Shown in pieces: positions 1-8,512 of a stretch of DNA of 64,000 nt; position 1 is the stretch's first letter; each line of letters opens with the position of its first letter. This DNA is from Novosphingobium sp. MD-1 (GTDB taxonomy: Bacteria > Pseudomonadota > Alphaproteobacteria > Sphingomonadales > Sphingomonadaceae). The notes below the pieces were generated by a model. The model was not told the DNA's origin. It was given only the letters and a program-made list of their open reading frames with translations, and ran no database searches. The stretch lies in NCBI RefSeq assembly GCF_001014975.1, contig NZ_BBXA01000031.1:62001-126000 (forward strand), read 5' to 3'. The translations under genes and the position numbers were made by a program.

Positions 1-2
1 AC

Positions 3-272
3 CGGTTGGGACGGATCGATTCCGACATGCTGCCGTCCGAAATCGTCAGCGGCCGCCTGGGGGCGGAAGCGGGTACGCCGGCGCTGATGGGCGTGCCGCT
101 GCGCGAAGCGCGCGAGAACTTCGAGCGGGAATATCTCAAGGTCCAGATCCGGCGCTTTTCGGGCAATATCTCGAAAACCGCGAACTTCATCGGCATGGAG
201 CGCTCGGCGCTGCACCGCAAGCTCAAGCTGCTGGGCATGGTCGACCGGCGCGAAGACGAAATCGACGACTGA
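3..272 (+). CDS. ntrX: NtrX-type response regulator, C-terminal end (partial)
   Basis: Only the last ~89 residues are in the window; the frame is open to the left edge. The visible part ends in a Fis-type helix-turn-helix (NISKTANFIGMERSALHRKL), the DNA-binding end of NtrC-family sigma-54 activators. Its identification as NtrX rather than NtrC rests on the MERSALHRKLK motif and on the downstream hfq-hflX pair, which follows ntrX in many Alphaproteobacteria. The receiver and AAA+ domains lie outside the window, so phosphorylation and ATPase residues cannot be checked. NtrX with its kinase NtrY is linked in related species to nitrogen and redox or envelope responses. Confidence 0.85.
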   Translation, partial: RLGRIDSDMLPSEIVSGRLGAEAGTPALMGVPLREARENFEREYLKVQIRRFSGNISKTANFIGMERSALHRKLKLLGMVDRREDEIDD

Positions 273-458
273 TTTCCGACGGCGAGGGGGCAATTGCGTT
301 TTCTGTCGGAACTCTTGCGCATTTTCCAAGTTTACGCGCAAGGGTTCCCGCAATAAGAGAGTCATCGAAACCGGCTTGAACGGGTTCCGGCGACGGAGCT
401 TCGAACACGCCAGATCGCGACGCCACAAAGGGCGCGCCAATACGAAGGAGTCACAAGA

Positions 459-1040
459 ATGACCGGCAAGACACTTTCCGCACGTCCGCGCGCCAAGGCC
501 GAAGCGGCTCCCGCGGCCGAAACGGCCCCCGCACCCCAGTCCGGCGCGCCGGCAGGCGGGGCCAAGGGCCAGAACCTTCAGGACCTTTTCCTGAACCACC
601 TGCGCAAGAACAAGATCCCCGTCACCATGTTCCTGGTGAAGGGCGTGAAGCTGCAGGGCATCGTGACGTGGTTCGACAATTTCTCCATCCTGCTCCGCCG
701 GGATGGGCAATCGCAGCTTGTCTACAAGCACGCGATTTCCACGATCATGCCGGGTCAGCAGCTTTCCGTGGCGCACTTCCAGGGCGCGAATGACGAAGGC
801 GGCCGCAAGCGGCTGTTGCAGGAAGTGTTCCTGTCGAGCGTGCGCGATGCCGGCGTGCAGGTGACGATGTTCCTCGTCAACGGCGTGATGCTGCAGGGCA
901 AGGTCGCGGCCTATGACCTGTTCTGCATGCTGCTGGAGCGCGAAGGCTACGTCCAGCTTGCCTACAAGCACGCGGTTTCCACCATCCAGCCCGCAGGCCA
1001 TGTCGACCTGACCGGCGATTGGGACGGCGAAAGCGCCTGA
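459..1040 (+). CDS. hfq: RNA chaperone Hfq with two tandem Sm domains
   Basis: The 193-residue protein is about twice the usual Hfq length. After an Ala/Pro-rich N-terminus (1-36) come two complete Hfq folds offset by exactly 80 residues: domain 1 at ~39-98 and domain 2 at ~119-178. Each has the Sm2 signature YKHA(I/V)STI (from residues 89 and 169). Domain 1 keeps the hallmark Gln41-Asp42, Lys64 and the NF of the Sm1 loop. Domain 2 is changed: Glu for Asp at 122, Met144 where domain 1 has Lys64, and a rim RDAG in place of basic residues. If the usual six-domain ring forms, three polypeptides would build it; this is inference. AAGGAG lies 8 bases before the ATG. Confidence 0.95.
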   Translation: MTGKTLSARPRAKAEAAPAAETAPAPQSGAPAGGAKGQNLQDLFLNHLRKNKIPVTMFLVKGVKLQGIVTWFDNFSILLRRDGQSQLVYKHAISTIMPGQQLSVAHFQGANDEGGRKRLLQEVFLSSVRDAGVQVTMFLVNGVMLQGKVAAYDLFCMLLEREGYVQLAYKHAVSTIQPAGHVDLTGDWDGESA

Positions 1041-1064
1041 CCCGGTGGCTTCGGACGCGTCCTG

Positions 1065-2414
1065 ATGAGTTCGTTCGAGTTCGGGAACCGCTCCGAAGAA
1101 CAGCGCAATGAAGTGGCCCGCGGCGCCCGCGCGCTTGTCGTCCTGCCGGATATCCGGCAGCGCGGCGGCGGGCTGGGCGACGATACCGAGGCGCGCCTGG
1201 AAGAAGGGAAGGGGCTGGCCCTCGCGATCGGAATCGAGGTGGTCGACGCTTTCGTCCTGCCGATCCGCGCGGTGCGTCCCGCCACCCTGTTCGGCGAAGG
1301 GCAAGTGGAACGGATGGCGGTTGCCGCCAACCAGTCCGATGCCGAACTCGTCATCGTCGATGGCGCGCTTTCGGCGATCCAGCAGCGCAATCTCGAAGAC
1401 AAGCTCAAGCGCAAGGTCATCGACCGCACCGGCCTGATCCTCGAGATCTTCGGCGAGCGTGCGGCGACTGCCGAAGGGCGCTTGCAGGTCGAACTCGCCC
1501 ATCTCGATTACCAGGCGGGGCGGCTCGTGCGCAGCTGGACCCACCTTGAACGCCAGCGCGGCGGCTTCGGCTTCCTGGGCGGTCCGGGCGAGACCCAGAT
1601 CGAGGCCGACCGGCGCCTGATCCGCAACCGCATGGCGCGCATCCGCCGCGAACTGGAGCAGGTCCGCCGCACGCGCGGGCTCCACCGTGACCGGCGCCAG
1701 CGCGCGCCCTGGCCGATCATCGCGCTGGTCGGCTACACCAACGCGGGCAAGTCCACGCTGTTCAACCGCCTGACCGGCGCCGGCGTCATGGCCGAAGACC
1801 TGCTGTTCGCCACGCTGGACCCCACGATGCGGGCGATCCGCCTGCCGGGCGTTGAAAAGGCGATCCTTTCCGATACCGTGGGTTTCATTTCCGATCTGCC
1901 GACCCAGCTTATCGCCGCTTTCCGCGCCACGCTGGAGGAAGTGACGGCGGCGGACGTCATCGTCCATGTCCGCGATATCGCCAACCCGGCCACGTCCGCG
2001 CAGAAGAAGCAGGTCGAGGAAGTCCTCGCCGATCTCGGCGTGATCGGGGAGGAGGGGGCCACCATTCCGATCATCGAGGCGTGGAACAAGTGGGACCTGC
2101 TCCCGGCCGACGAGCGCGCGATGCGGCTGGACCTGATCGCGGCCGACGTGCCAGACCGTCCGGTCGTGCCGATTTCCGCGATGACGGGCGAGGGTGTGGA
2201 CGACCTGCTTGCGAGCCTGGGCACGATGCTGACCGGCGGCGCGACCGAGCTGGAACTCTCGATCCCGATGGGCGACGGCCAGAAGCTGGCGTGGCTCCAT
2301 GCGCATGGCGAGGTTCTGTCGGAACGTGAAGTCGAAAGCGCAACCGGCGAACCGCAGGTGCGCCTGAAAGTGCGGCTGACGCCGCGCGAACTAGGGCGCT
2401 TCAACAGCCTCTGA
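1065..2414 (+). CDS. hflX: Ribosome-associated GTPase HflX
   Basis: This 449-residue GTPase acts on 50S subunits and helps split stalled or stressed ribosomes. The N-terminal HflX domain carries the glycine-rich GGGFGFLGGPGETQIE segment and a basic coiled linker. The G domain has a P-loop GYTNAGKST (~223), DTVGF (~270) and NKWD (~341). It starts 24 bases after hfq, the classic hfq-hflX pairing, and is probably cotranscribed with it. The ATG at 1065 has only a weak ribosome-binding site; its position just after hfq and the family N-terminus support it. The 3' end overlaps the convergent mazG by 24 bases. Confidence 0.95.
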   Translation: MSSFEFGNRSEEQRNEVARGARALVVLPDIRQRGGGLGDDTEARLEEGKGLALAIGIEVVDAFVLPIRAVRPATLFGEGQVERMAVAANQSDAELVIVDGALSAIQQRNLEDKLKRKVIDRTGLILEIFGERAATAEGRLQVELAHLDYQAGRLVRSWTHLERQRGGFGFLGGPGETQIEADRRLIRNRMARIRRELEQVRRTRGLHRDRRQRAPWPIIALVGYTNAGKSTLFNRLTGAGVMAEDLLFATLDPTMRAIRLPGVEKAILSDTVGFISDLPTQLIAAFRATLEEVTAADVIVHVRDIANPATSAQKKQVEEVLADLGVIGEEGATIPIIEAWNKWDLLPADERAMRLDLIAADVPDRPVVPISAMTGEGVDDLLASLGTMLTGGATELELSIPMGDGQKLAWLHAHGEVLSEREVESATGEPQVRLKVRLTPRELGRFNSL

Positions 2415-3203
2415 CGCCTTGACCGCCTGCCACAGCGCTTCCTGTTCATCCAGCGTCAGATCGGCAAAGCGCCCCCCCGCCATGGCTTCCATCGCCCGGA
2501 AGCGCCGCTCGAACTTTGCGTTGGCGGCCCGCAGCGCGTCTTCGGGCGCAATGCCGTGGCTTCTGACCACGTTGACGGCGGCGAACAGCAAATCCCCCGC
2601 TTCTTCCAGCCGTTCCGCATCGTTCCGCGCGGCTTCCAGTTCAGCGGCTTCCTCGGCCAGCTTGACTGCCGGCCCGACGGTGTCGGGCCAGTCGAAGCCT
2701 TGCCGCGCGGCCCGTTTCTGGAGCTTTTCCGCACGCATCAGCGCGGGCAGGGCAACGGCCACGCCGTCCATGGCGCTTTGTTCGCCCTTGGCGGCCCGTT
2801 CGCCCGCCTTGAGCGCTTCCCACCGGTCCTCGCGGGACTGGTCCGGATCGCCGTCCCCAGTGCTGGCATCGCCGAAGATATGCGGATGCCGTTTCTCCAT
2901 CTTGTCCGAAATCGCGTTGGCGACGTCGGCGAAGGCGAACAGGCCGGCTTCCTCGGCCATGCGGCTGTGGAACACCACCTGGAACAGCAGATCGCCCAGT
3001 TCCTCGCGCAGCGCCGCCATGTCGCCGCGCGTGATCGCATCGGCCACTTCGTAGGCTTCCTCGATCGTGTAGGGGAAGATGGTGGCGAAAGTCTGCGCCC
3101 GGTCCCATTCGCACCCCGATTGCGGATCGCGCAACCGCGCCATGATCGCCAGAATGCGGGATATCGCGTCGGCGGGCAGGGGAGTGGATGCTGGCGTTGT
3201 CAC
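2391..3203 (-). CDS. mazG: Nucleoside triphosphate pyrophosphohydrolase MazG
   Basis: This protein of about 270 residues hydrolyses NTPs and dNTPs to NMP and pyrophosphate. Two MazG repeats are visible: an N-terminal one with EEAYEV and REELGDLLFQVVFH, and a C-terminal one with KLAEEAAELE and EEAGDLLFAAVNV. Both supply the acidic Mg-binding residues. The frame is open further upstream, but a GTG at 3203 is chosen because AGGA lies ~9 bases before it and because the product then has normal family length. The extra 87 upstream residues look non-coding. It is convergent with hflX. Confidence 0.92.
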   Translation of the reverse strand: MTTPASTPLPADAISRILAIMARLRDPQSGCEWDRAQTFATIFPYTIEEAYEVADAITRGDMAALREELGDLLFQVVFHSRMAEEAGLFAFADVANAISDKMEKRHPHIFGDASTGDGDPDQSREDRWEALKAGERAAKGEQSAMDGVAVALPALMRAEKLQKRAARQGFDWPDTVGPAVKLAEEAAELEAARNDAERLEEAGDLLFAAVNVVRSHGIAPEDALRAANAKFERRFRAMEAMAGGRFADLTLDEQEALWQAVKASEAVEAP

Positions 3204-3385
3204 GGGGAATCGTCCTGGCCGGGGAAGGGCAGTTTGTTCCCTATGCCAGCGCAACGGCGATGTCACCGGCGGCGCATCGATCATCGGATCTGGGGCGGAA
3301 TGGAGCATTCTCGCCCACCGCTCCCTTGATCCGATCCGGCGCATGTGAAACCGTCGGGGAGCACTTCGGGAAAGGACGTTCGACC

Positions 3386-4084
3386 ATGGCGGAACACGAT
3401 CAGCAGCGGCGTATGGTTCTGGCGGGCATGGCGTCCATGGCCGTGGCACCCCTGTTCGGCGCAACCGCGCAGGCGCAGGTCCTCGGCAGCGGCCTGACCG
3501 GCATTCTCGGCAATGCCTCGGACAGCGCGCTCGACAAGCTGGCTCAGCCCGGCGCGTTCTACAACGATAGCGCGGTGCGCATCCTGCTGCCGCTGGTGGG
3601 CAATGCCGGCGGACTGGGCGGTGCGCTGGGATCGGTGTTGGGCGCCGGCGACCGGCTGGGGCTGACGGACGGCATCACCCGCAAGCTCAATGATGCGGCG
3701 GGCCTTGCCGCCAAGGAAGCCAAGCCGATCTTCCGCGCCGCGATCAGCCGCCTGTCGCTGAACGACGTTCCCGGCATCGTTTCGCAGAACGACGGGGCCA
3801 GCCAGTATCTGCGGCGCAGCGCCGGTGCCGAGCTGACCGGCAAGATGCGCCCGCTGATCAACGCCGCGCTCGGCAAGGTCGGCGCGTTCAACCAGCTCGA
3901 TAGCCTGTCGCGCCGCTCCAGCCTGATTTCGGCCGCCGGCATCACGCGCGACAAGCTTGGCAATTCGGTGACCGATCAGGCGCTGAACGGCATCTTCAAG
4001 TACATCGGCAGCGAGGAAGGCCGGCTGCGCGCCAATCCCGCCGGAACCGCCGGTTCCTTGCTCAAGGGCATTCTCGGAAACTGA
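3386..4084 (+). CDS. DUF4197 family protein, probably exported
   Basis: A 232-residue protein. It has a twin-arginine-like start (QQRRMVLAGMA), a hydrophobic stretch and an AQA site near residue 31, so export is likely. The body (SDSALDKLAQPGAFYNDSAVRILLP... LFKYIGSEE-like C-terminus) matches DUF4197, a helical family of unknown role. The ATG is chosen because AAAGGA precedes it and because it begins the signal-like segment; an upstream open extension overlaps mazG's promoter side and looks spurious. It is divergent from mazG. No partner is evident. Confidence 0.8.
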   Translation: MAEHDQQRRMVLAGMASMAVAPLFGATAQAQVLGSGLTGILGNASDSALDKLAQPGAFYNDSAVRILLPLVGNAGGLGGALGSVLGAGDRLGLTDGITRKLNDAAGLAAKEAKPIFRAAISRLSLNDVPGIVSQNDGASQYLRRSAGAELTGKMRPLINAALGKVGAFNQLDSLSRRSSLISAAGITRDKLGNSVTDQALNGIFKYIGSEEGRLRANPAGTAGSLLKGILGN

Positions 4085-4090
4085 GGCACC

Positions 4091-4113
4091 GGGGGAAGCG
4101 ATCGGCATCCCCC
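4091..4113 (+). terminator. GC hairpin after the DUF4197 gene
   Basis: GGGGGA (4091-4096) pairs with TCCCCC (4108-4113) around an 11-base loop, beginning 6 bases after the stop codon. No T tract follows, only ATCATAT, so intrinsic termination is uncertain. Confidence 0.3.
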
Positions 4114-4183
4114 ATCATATCGCCTCATTAAGTGCGATAATAAGTATTATGTAAATTGACGTCGAAGCAGAAGGGCGCTCCGA

Positions 4184-4348
4184 TCACCTCAACCGGCTGA
4201 ACGCGAGCGCCGCTACAGCGATGATGGCAACCCACGCCAAGGCCATCCAGGCTTTCGTTCCCAGCGGCAATCGTGTCAGCCGACGATTGGAAAGCACCAG
4301 GACCAGCGCGGCAAGGATTCCGATAATGCTGATCCATTGATCGGTCAC
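4184..4348 (-). CDS. Small two-span membrane protein, last gene of the block
   Basis: A 54-residue protein read from GTG at 4348. It starts VTDQWISIIGILAALVLVLS, followed by a basic turn NRRLTRLPLGTK and a second hydrophobic segment MALAWVAIIAVAALAF, ending SRLR. The topology is two transmembrane helices joined by a short basic loop. AAGGA sits 8 bases before the GTG, and the start lies 18 bases after the stop of the upstream metallo-hydrolase gene, so it is almost surely cotranscribed. No function is recognised. It resembles nothing with known activity; a role with neighbouring DNA or cell-wall genes cannot be inferred from the sequence. Confidence 0.7.
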   Translation of the reverse strand: MTDQWISIIGILAALVLVLSNRRLTRLPLGTKAWMALAWVAIIAVAALAFSRLR

Positions 4349-4366
4349 GGTGGCGATCCTTCGGCC

Positions 4367-5134
4367 TTAGAGTTCGATCTCCATCCCGTCATAACCGGGA
4401 TCGACATGCGGCGGCGTCTCGTCGCAAAGCGTACGGTAATCCATGCTCTTGTCGAGATGCGTCAGGACGGCGCGCCCGGCGCGGCACGCCTCGACCAGCT
4501 CGAGCGCCATGGCCAGATGCGCGTGCGTGGGATGCGGCTGCCGGCGCAAGGCATCGACAACCAGCACGTCCACCCGATCGAACAGCGCCACCATATCCGC
4601 ATTTATCTCGCTGAAATCTGTTGCGTAACCTATTGATTTTCCGTCTTGATCGAAGCGAAACGCGGTGGATTGCGCGGGGCCGTGCGGCATCTGGCAATGG
4701 CTGATGCCGATGCCGGCGATCATGCGCACGCGGTCGAGATTATCGAGATTGCAAATCGTGTGATAGCCGTGCTGGCCGGCAAAGACATAGCCGAAGCGCT
4801 GGCGCAGGCGGCGGACCGTTTCTTCGGCTGCATAGCCCGGCAAAGGCCCGCCACGCCCCATGCGCAGCGGTCGCAGATCATCGATGCCATGCGTGTGATC
4901 GGCGTGATCGTGCGTCCACAACACGCCGTCGAGCCGGTCAATTCCGGTGGCCAGCAATTGCTGGCGCAAGTCCGTCGGCGTATCGACCAGCAGGCGCGAA
5001 CCATCGGCGCCTTCCACCACGATCGCCACGCGCGTTCGGCGGTTGCGCGGCTCCTCCGGATCGCATGCGCCCCAGTCGTTGCCGATGCGCGGAACGCCGG
5101 TCGACGTGCCGGACCCCAGGACAGTCAGCTTCAC
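4367..5134 (-). CDS. PhnP-like metallo-beta-lactamase-fold hydrolase
   Basis: A 255-residue cytoplasmic enzyme of the metallo-beta-lactamase fold. It opens with MKLTVLGSGTSTGVPRIG and carries the dimetal motif THDHADH at residues 74-80, a later HGPAQ histidine, YATDFSE and THLDKSMDY. This pattern is that of the PhnP / cyclic phosphodiesterase-like group; the true substrate is unknown, since no phosphonate genes are nearby. It begins 10 bases after tatD and belongs to the same leftward operon. Many sphingomonads carry the tatD-MBL pair. Confidence 0.85.
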   Translation of the reverse strand: MKLTVLGSGTSTGVPRIGNDWGACDPEEPRNRRTRVAIVVEGADGSRLLVDTPTDLRQQLLATGIDRLDGVLWTHDHADHTHGIDDLRPLRMGRGGPLPGYAAEETVRRLRQRFGYVFAGQHGYHTICNLDNLDRVRMIAGIGISHCQMPHGPAQSTAFRFDQDGKSIGYATDFSEINADMVALFDRVDVLVVDALRRQPHPTHAHLAMALELVEACRAGRAVLTHLDKSMDYRTLCDETPPHVDPGYDGMEIEL

Positions 5135-5144
5135 GCGGCGGCTT

Positions 5145-5921
5145 TCACAGGCTGGCCTTGCGGAACAGCCGAAAGAAGTTTTCCCCGGTCACCTCGGCCA
5201 GACGCTCGCTGCTGATGCCGCGCAACCCGGCCACGAACGCGCACGTGTCGGACACGAACGCCGGCTCGCAAGTCTTGCCGCGATGCGGCACAGGAGCCAG
5301 AAACGGAGCGTCGGTCTCGACCAGCAGGCGGTCTTCAGGCAGTTCCGCCGCAATCGCCTGCAAGTCCTTGGCGTTCTTGAACGTCACGATGCCGGAAAGC
5401 GAAATCGTCAGGCCAAGGTCCAGCGCGGTCCGGGCCAGATCGGCCGACGCGGTGAAGCAATGGATCAGCGCGGGGAAGGTCCCCTTCCCCATTTCCTCGG
5501 TCAGGATGCGGGCGGTATCCTCCTCGGCATCGCGGGTGTGGATGATCAGCGGCAGCCCGGTTTCGCGCGCCACGCGAATATGCGCCCGGAACAGGTCCTG
5601 CTGCACGGCGCGATCCGAATGATCATAGAAGTAGTCCAGCCCGGTTTCGCCGATGCCGATGACCCGGCTGTCGCGCGTCGCCGCGAGCAGCACGCTTTCG
5701 CCAAGGTCCGCATGAGCATCGGCTTCGTGGGGGTGGATGCCCACCGTGGCCCAGACATCCGGTTCGCGATGCGCGGTGGCAATGATGTCGGCCCATTCGC
5801 GCTCGCGCGTGGCGATGTTGAGAAAGCCCTGCACGCCGGTTTCGCGCGCGCGCGCCAGCACCGCGTCCTGATGCTCGACCAGGCCCTTGTAATTCAGATG
5901 GCAGTGGGAATCGATCAGCAT
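5145..5921 (-). CDS. tatD: TatD family DNase/metal-dependent hydrolase
   Basis: A 258-residue TIM-barrel hydrolase starting MLIDSHCHLNY, whose HxH supplies metal ligands. The conserved GIGETGLDYFY, PLIIHTRDAEEDT, HCFTAS and LLVETDAPFLAPVPHRGK motifs cover the rest of the active site. Family members act as 3'-5' DNases or D-aminoacyl-tRNA hydrolases. The ATG shares its A with the TGA of metG (TGATG), a translational coupling that fixes the start although the frame is open upstream. Confidence 0.92.
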   Translation of the reverse strand: MLIDSHCHLNYKGLVEHQDAVLARARETGVQGFLNIATREREWADIIATAHREPDVWATVGIHPHEADAHADLGESVLLAATRDSRVIGIGETGLDYFYDHSDRAVQQDLFRAHIRVARETGLPLIIHTRDAEEDTARILTEEMGKGTFPALIHCFTASADLARTALDLGLTISLSGIVTFKNAKDLQAIAAELPEDRLLVETDAPFLAPVPHRGKTCEPAFVSDTCAFVAGLRGISSERLAEVTGENFFRLFRKASL

Positions 5922-7516
5922 CAGGCGTCCGTTTCCGCGCCTTCGGCATCGGCGGGCAGTTCGAGGCGCGGGAACGCGCCGACCGGCTGCGCCAGGCGCT
6001 CCCCGGTGGCGACGCGCGCCATGTACCAGTCCGCGTCGGTGAGATTGGCGATGTTGCGTTCGGCCGGCGGAATGCCCAGCTGGTCCAGCACCTTGTTCGC
6101 CGCATCGGGAACCACGGGAAGGATCGCGATGGTCAGATCGCGAATGGCCATGAACAGGGTCAGCAGGACGGCGCGCATCCGCTCCGGATCGGTCTTGCGC
6201 AAGGTCCACGGAGCCTGCTCGTCGATGTACTGGTTGCAGGCGAACACCGCGCGCATCCAGGCGTCGATCCCGGTCGAGAAGTTCAGATCGGCAAACGCGG
6301 CGGGCAGTTCGTCACGGCAGGCGAGCGCCACGATGGCCAGCAAGGCATCGTCCGTCTCGGTGCTCGAAAACGCGCCAAGTTCGCCATCCAGGTTCTTGAA
6401 GATCATGGACAGAACGCGCTGGACCAGGTTGCCATAGCTGTTCGCCAGCTCGGCGTTGCAGCGGGTGACGATGGCTTCCGGCGAATAGCTGCCGTCCTGC
6501 CCGAACGCGACTTCGCGCAGGAAGAAATAGCGCAGCGGATCGACTCCGAACCGTGCGGCCAGCGCCAGCGGATCGGTGACGTTGCCGAGCGACTTCGATT
6601 CCTTCTGCCCCCGGTTGAGCAGGAAGCCATGGCCGAACACCTGGCGGGGCAGCGGCAGGCCCGCACTCATCAGGAAGGCCGGCCAGTAGATCGTATGGAA
6701 GCGGACGATGTCCTTGCCGATCAGGTGCAGGTTCGCCGGCCAGTAGGCCTTGAACTCCGCCGTCTCTTCGGGCCAGCCAAGGCCGGTCAGGTAGTTGGTC
6801 AGCGCGTCCACCCACACGTACATGACGTGGTTTTCGCTGCCGGGCACCTTGACGCCCCAGTCAAAGCTGGTGCGTGAGACCGACAGATCGCGCAGCCCCT
6901 GGCTGACGAAGGCGATCATCTCGTTGCGGCGGCTTTCGGGCCGGATGAAATCGGGATTGTCGCGATAGTGCGCCAGCAATTTCTCGCCATAGGCGGACAA
7001 GCGGAAGAACCAGCTCTCCTCCACCGTCCATTCGACCGGCGTTCCCTGCGGCGAGAGCTTCTCGCCCCCTTCCCCCGCCACGAGTTCGCTCTCGTCGTAA
7101 TAGGCTTCGTCGCGGATCGAGTACCAGCCCTCGTAGCGGCTGAGATAAAGATCGCCGTTGGCCTCCATGCGCCGCCACAGTTCCTGCGTGGCAAGGTGAT
7201 GCCCCGGTTCGGTGGTGCGCTGGAAGCGATCATAATCGACGTTCAGGGCATCACACATATCAATGAAATATTGTGACATTTCATCGCTAAGCTGCTTTGG
7301 TGTCACACCCAGTTCGCGCGCCTTCTGCGCCATCTTCAGGCCGTGCTCGTCCGTTCCGGTCTGCAGGCGCGCATCGCGCCCCATCGATTTCTGGAAGCGC
7401 GTGATGACGTCGGCGGCAATCGCCTCATATGCATGGCCGATGTGCGGCTTGCCGTTGGGATAGCTGATGGCAGTGGTAACGTAATAAGGTTCGCCCATCG
7501 GGCCGGTCGCTTTCAC
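5921..7516 (-). CDS. metG: Methionine-tRNA ligase, short form
   Basis: Class I synthetase of 531 residues charging tRNA-Met. HIGH is at ~25-28 and the KMSKS-like loop is KESKS near residue 305. The Met-pocket region and the helical anticodon domain follow. The protein ends soon after the anticodon domain, without the C-terminal dimerisation (Trbp111-like) domain of E. coli MetG. A GTG at 7516 opens the frame; the ATG at 7498 (MGEPYYVTTAIS) fits family N-termini better, but neither has a strong ribosome-binding site. It lies 15 bases after holB. Confidence 0.95.
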   Translation of the reverse strand: MKATGPMGEPYYVTTAISYPNGKPHIGHAYEAIAADVITRFQKSMGRDARLQTGTDEHGLKMAQKARELGVTPKQLSDEMSQYFIDMCDALNVDYDRFQRTTEPGHHLATQELWRRMEANGDLYLSRYEGWYSIRDEAYYDESELVAGEGGEKLSPQGTPVEWTVEESWFFRLSAYGEKLLAHYRDNPDFIRPESRRNEMIAFVSQGLRDLSVSRTSFDWGVKVPGSENHVMYVWVDALTNYLTGLGWPEETAEFKAYWPANLHLIGKDIVRFHTIYWPAFLMSAGLPLPRQVFGHGFLLNRGQKESKSLGNVTDPLALAARFGVDPLRYFFLREVAFGQDGSYSPEAIVTRCNAELANSYGNLVQRVLSMIFKNLDGELGAFSSTETDDALLAIVALACRDELPAAFADLNFSTGIDAWMRAVFACNQYIDEQAPWTLRKTDPERMRAVLLTLFMAIRDLTIAILPVVPDAANKVLDQLGIPPAERNIANLTDADWYMARVATGERLAQPVGAFPRLELPADAEGAETDA

Positions 7517-7531
7517 TCTGGAGACATGCGC

Positions 7532-8512
7532 TTAATGCGCCCCTTCCCTAGTGCGCGCGACCGATGCCAGCAACCCGCCGATTTCCATCATCAGCAAGGC
7601 CGGGTCGAAGTTGTAGGTCGGCGCCTGCCCGGCAAGGCGGACCAGCGCGGCATGGGCATCGGCGATGCGGAAGCGGGAATCGTCGTCCCCATCACGCATA
7701 TGCTCCACCAGCACCATGCGCGCGCATTCGATCGCGGCGAGCTGGCGCTCCCGGTCGGGCCGCTGCCCCATCGCTCCACTCAAGGCCCCGCGCAGGGCGA
7801 AATCGGCATCGCCCTGCGCCACGAGCTTGCGGAACAGGCCGTGCACCTTGCCGAGATCCTGCTCGGCGAAAGCGATGGCCGCGCCCGGCGATCCCCCGGC
7901 GACCGCGATCGCGGCCGCACGCGTCGCGCTGTCCAGCCCCGGCGTCGCCGCATCGACCGCCCGCGCGAGTTGGTCCCGGTCGAGCGGGTGGAACCGCATG
8001 ACAAGGCAGCGCGAACGGATCGTCGGCAGCAGCCGGCCCAGCCCATGCACCACCAGCAGGAAGAAAGTGCCTTGCGGCGGTTCCTCAAGACTTTTCAGCA
8101 GGGCATTGACCGCGCTCTTTTCCAGCTGGTCCCCGGCGTCGATGATGACCGCCCGGCGCGCGCCCAGCGTGGGGCGGGTTACCAGGCGCCGCTGCATCTC
8201 GCGCACCTGATCGACGGAAATGTTCCGCTTGGTGAGATAGGGCTTGCCGTCCGCCTTCTTCTTCGCCTCGTCATCGTTGGCCGGCAACGGCGACAGCGTG
8301 AAAATATCGGGGTGGGAGTCCGGTGGCGGCTGGGGAATGCCCCTTTCCGCGACCAGTTCCGCCGCCGCCATCCGCGCGAAGCTGGCTTTGCCCAGCCCTT
8401 CGCGGCCAGCCAGCAGCCAGGCGTGGTGCATCCGGTGCCCGGCCATGGCAGCGCGCCAGGTACGCCAGGGCTCCTCGTGGCCGATCATCGGCGCGTTTGC
8501 CGGCACGATCAT
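7532..8512 (-). CDS. holB: DNA polymerase III delta-prime subunit
   Basis: A 326-residue clamp-loader subunit. The P-loop is GREGLGKASF (36-45), and the sensor region includes LLKSLEEPP and the arginine-finger motif RSRC. The four-Cys zinc module of E. coli delta-prime is absent between P-loop and Walker B. The start overlaps the end of tmk by the ATGA arrangement, a tmk-holB coupling found widely in bacteria. Confidence 0.92.
   Translation of the reverse strand: MIVPANAPMIGHEEPWRTWRAAMAGHRMHHAWLLAGREGLGKASFARMAAAELVAERGIPQPPPDSHPDIFTLSPLPANDDEAKKKADGKPYLTKRNISVDQVREMQRRLVTRPTLGARRAVIIDAGDQLEKSAVNALLKSLEEPPQGTFFLLVVHGLGRLLPTIRSRCLVMRFHPLDRDQLARAVDAATPGLDSATRAAAIAVAGGSPGAAIAFAEQDLGKVHGLFRKLVAQGDADFALRGALSGAMGQRPDRERQLAAIECARMVLVEHMRDGDDDSRFRIADAHAALVRLAGQAPTYNFDPALLMMEIGGLLASVARTREGAH

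Noticed and set aside
7517..7531. Possible T-box or SAM-type riboswitch before metG
   Set aside because: The holB-metG spacer is only 15 bases, too short for any riboswitch.
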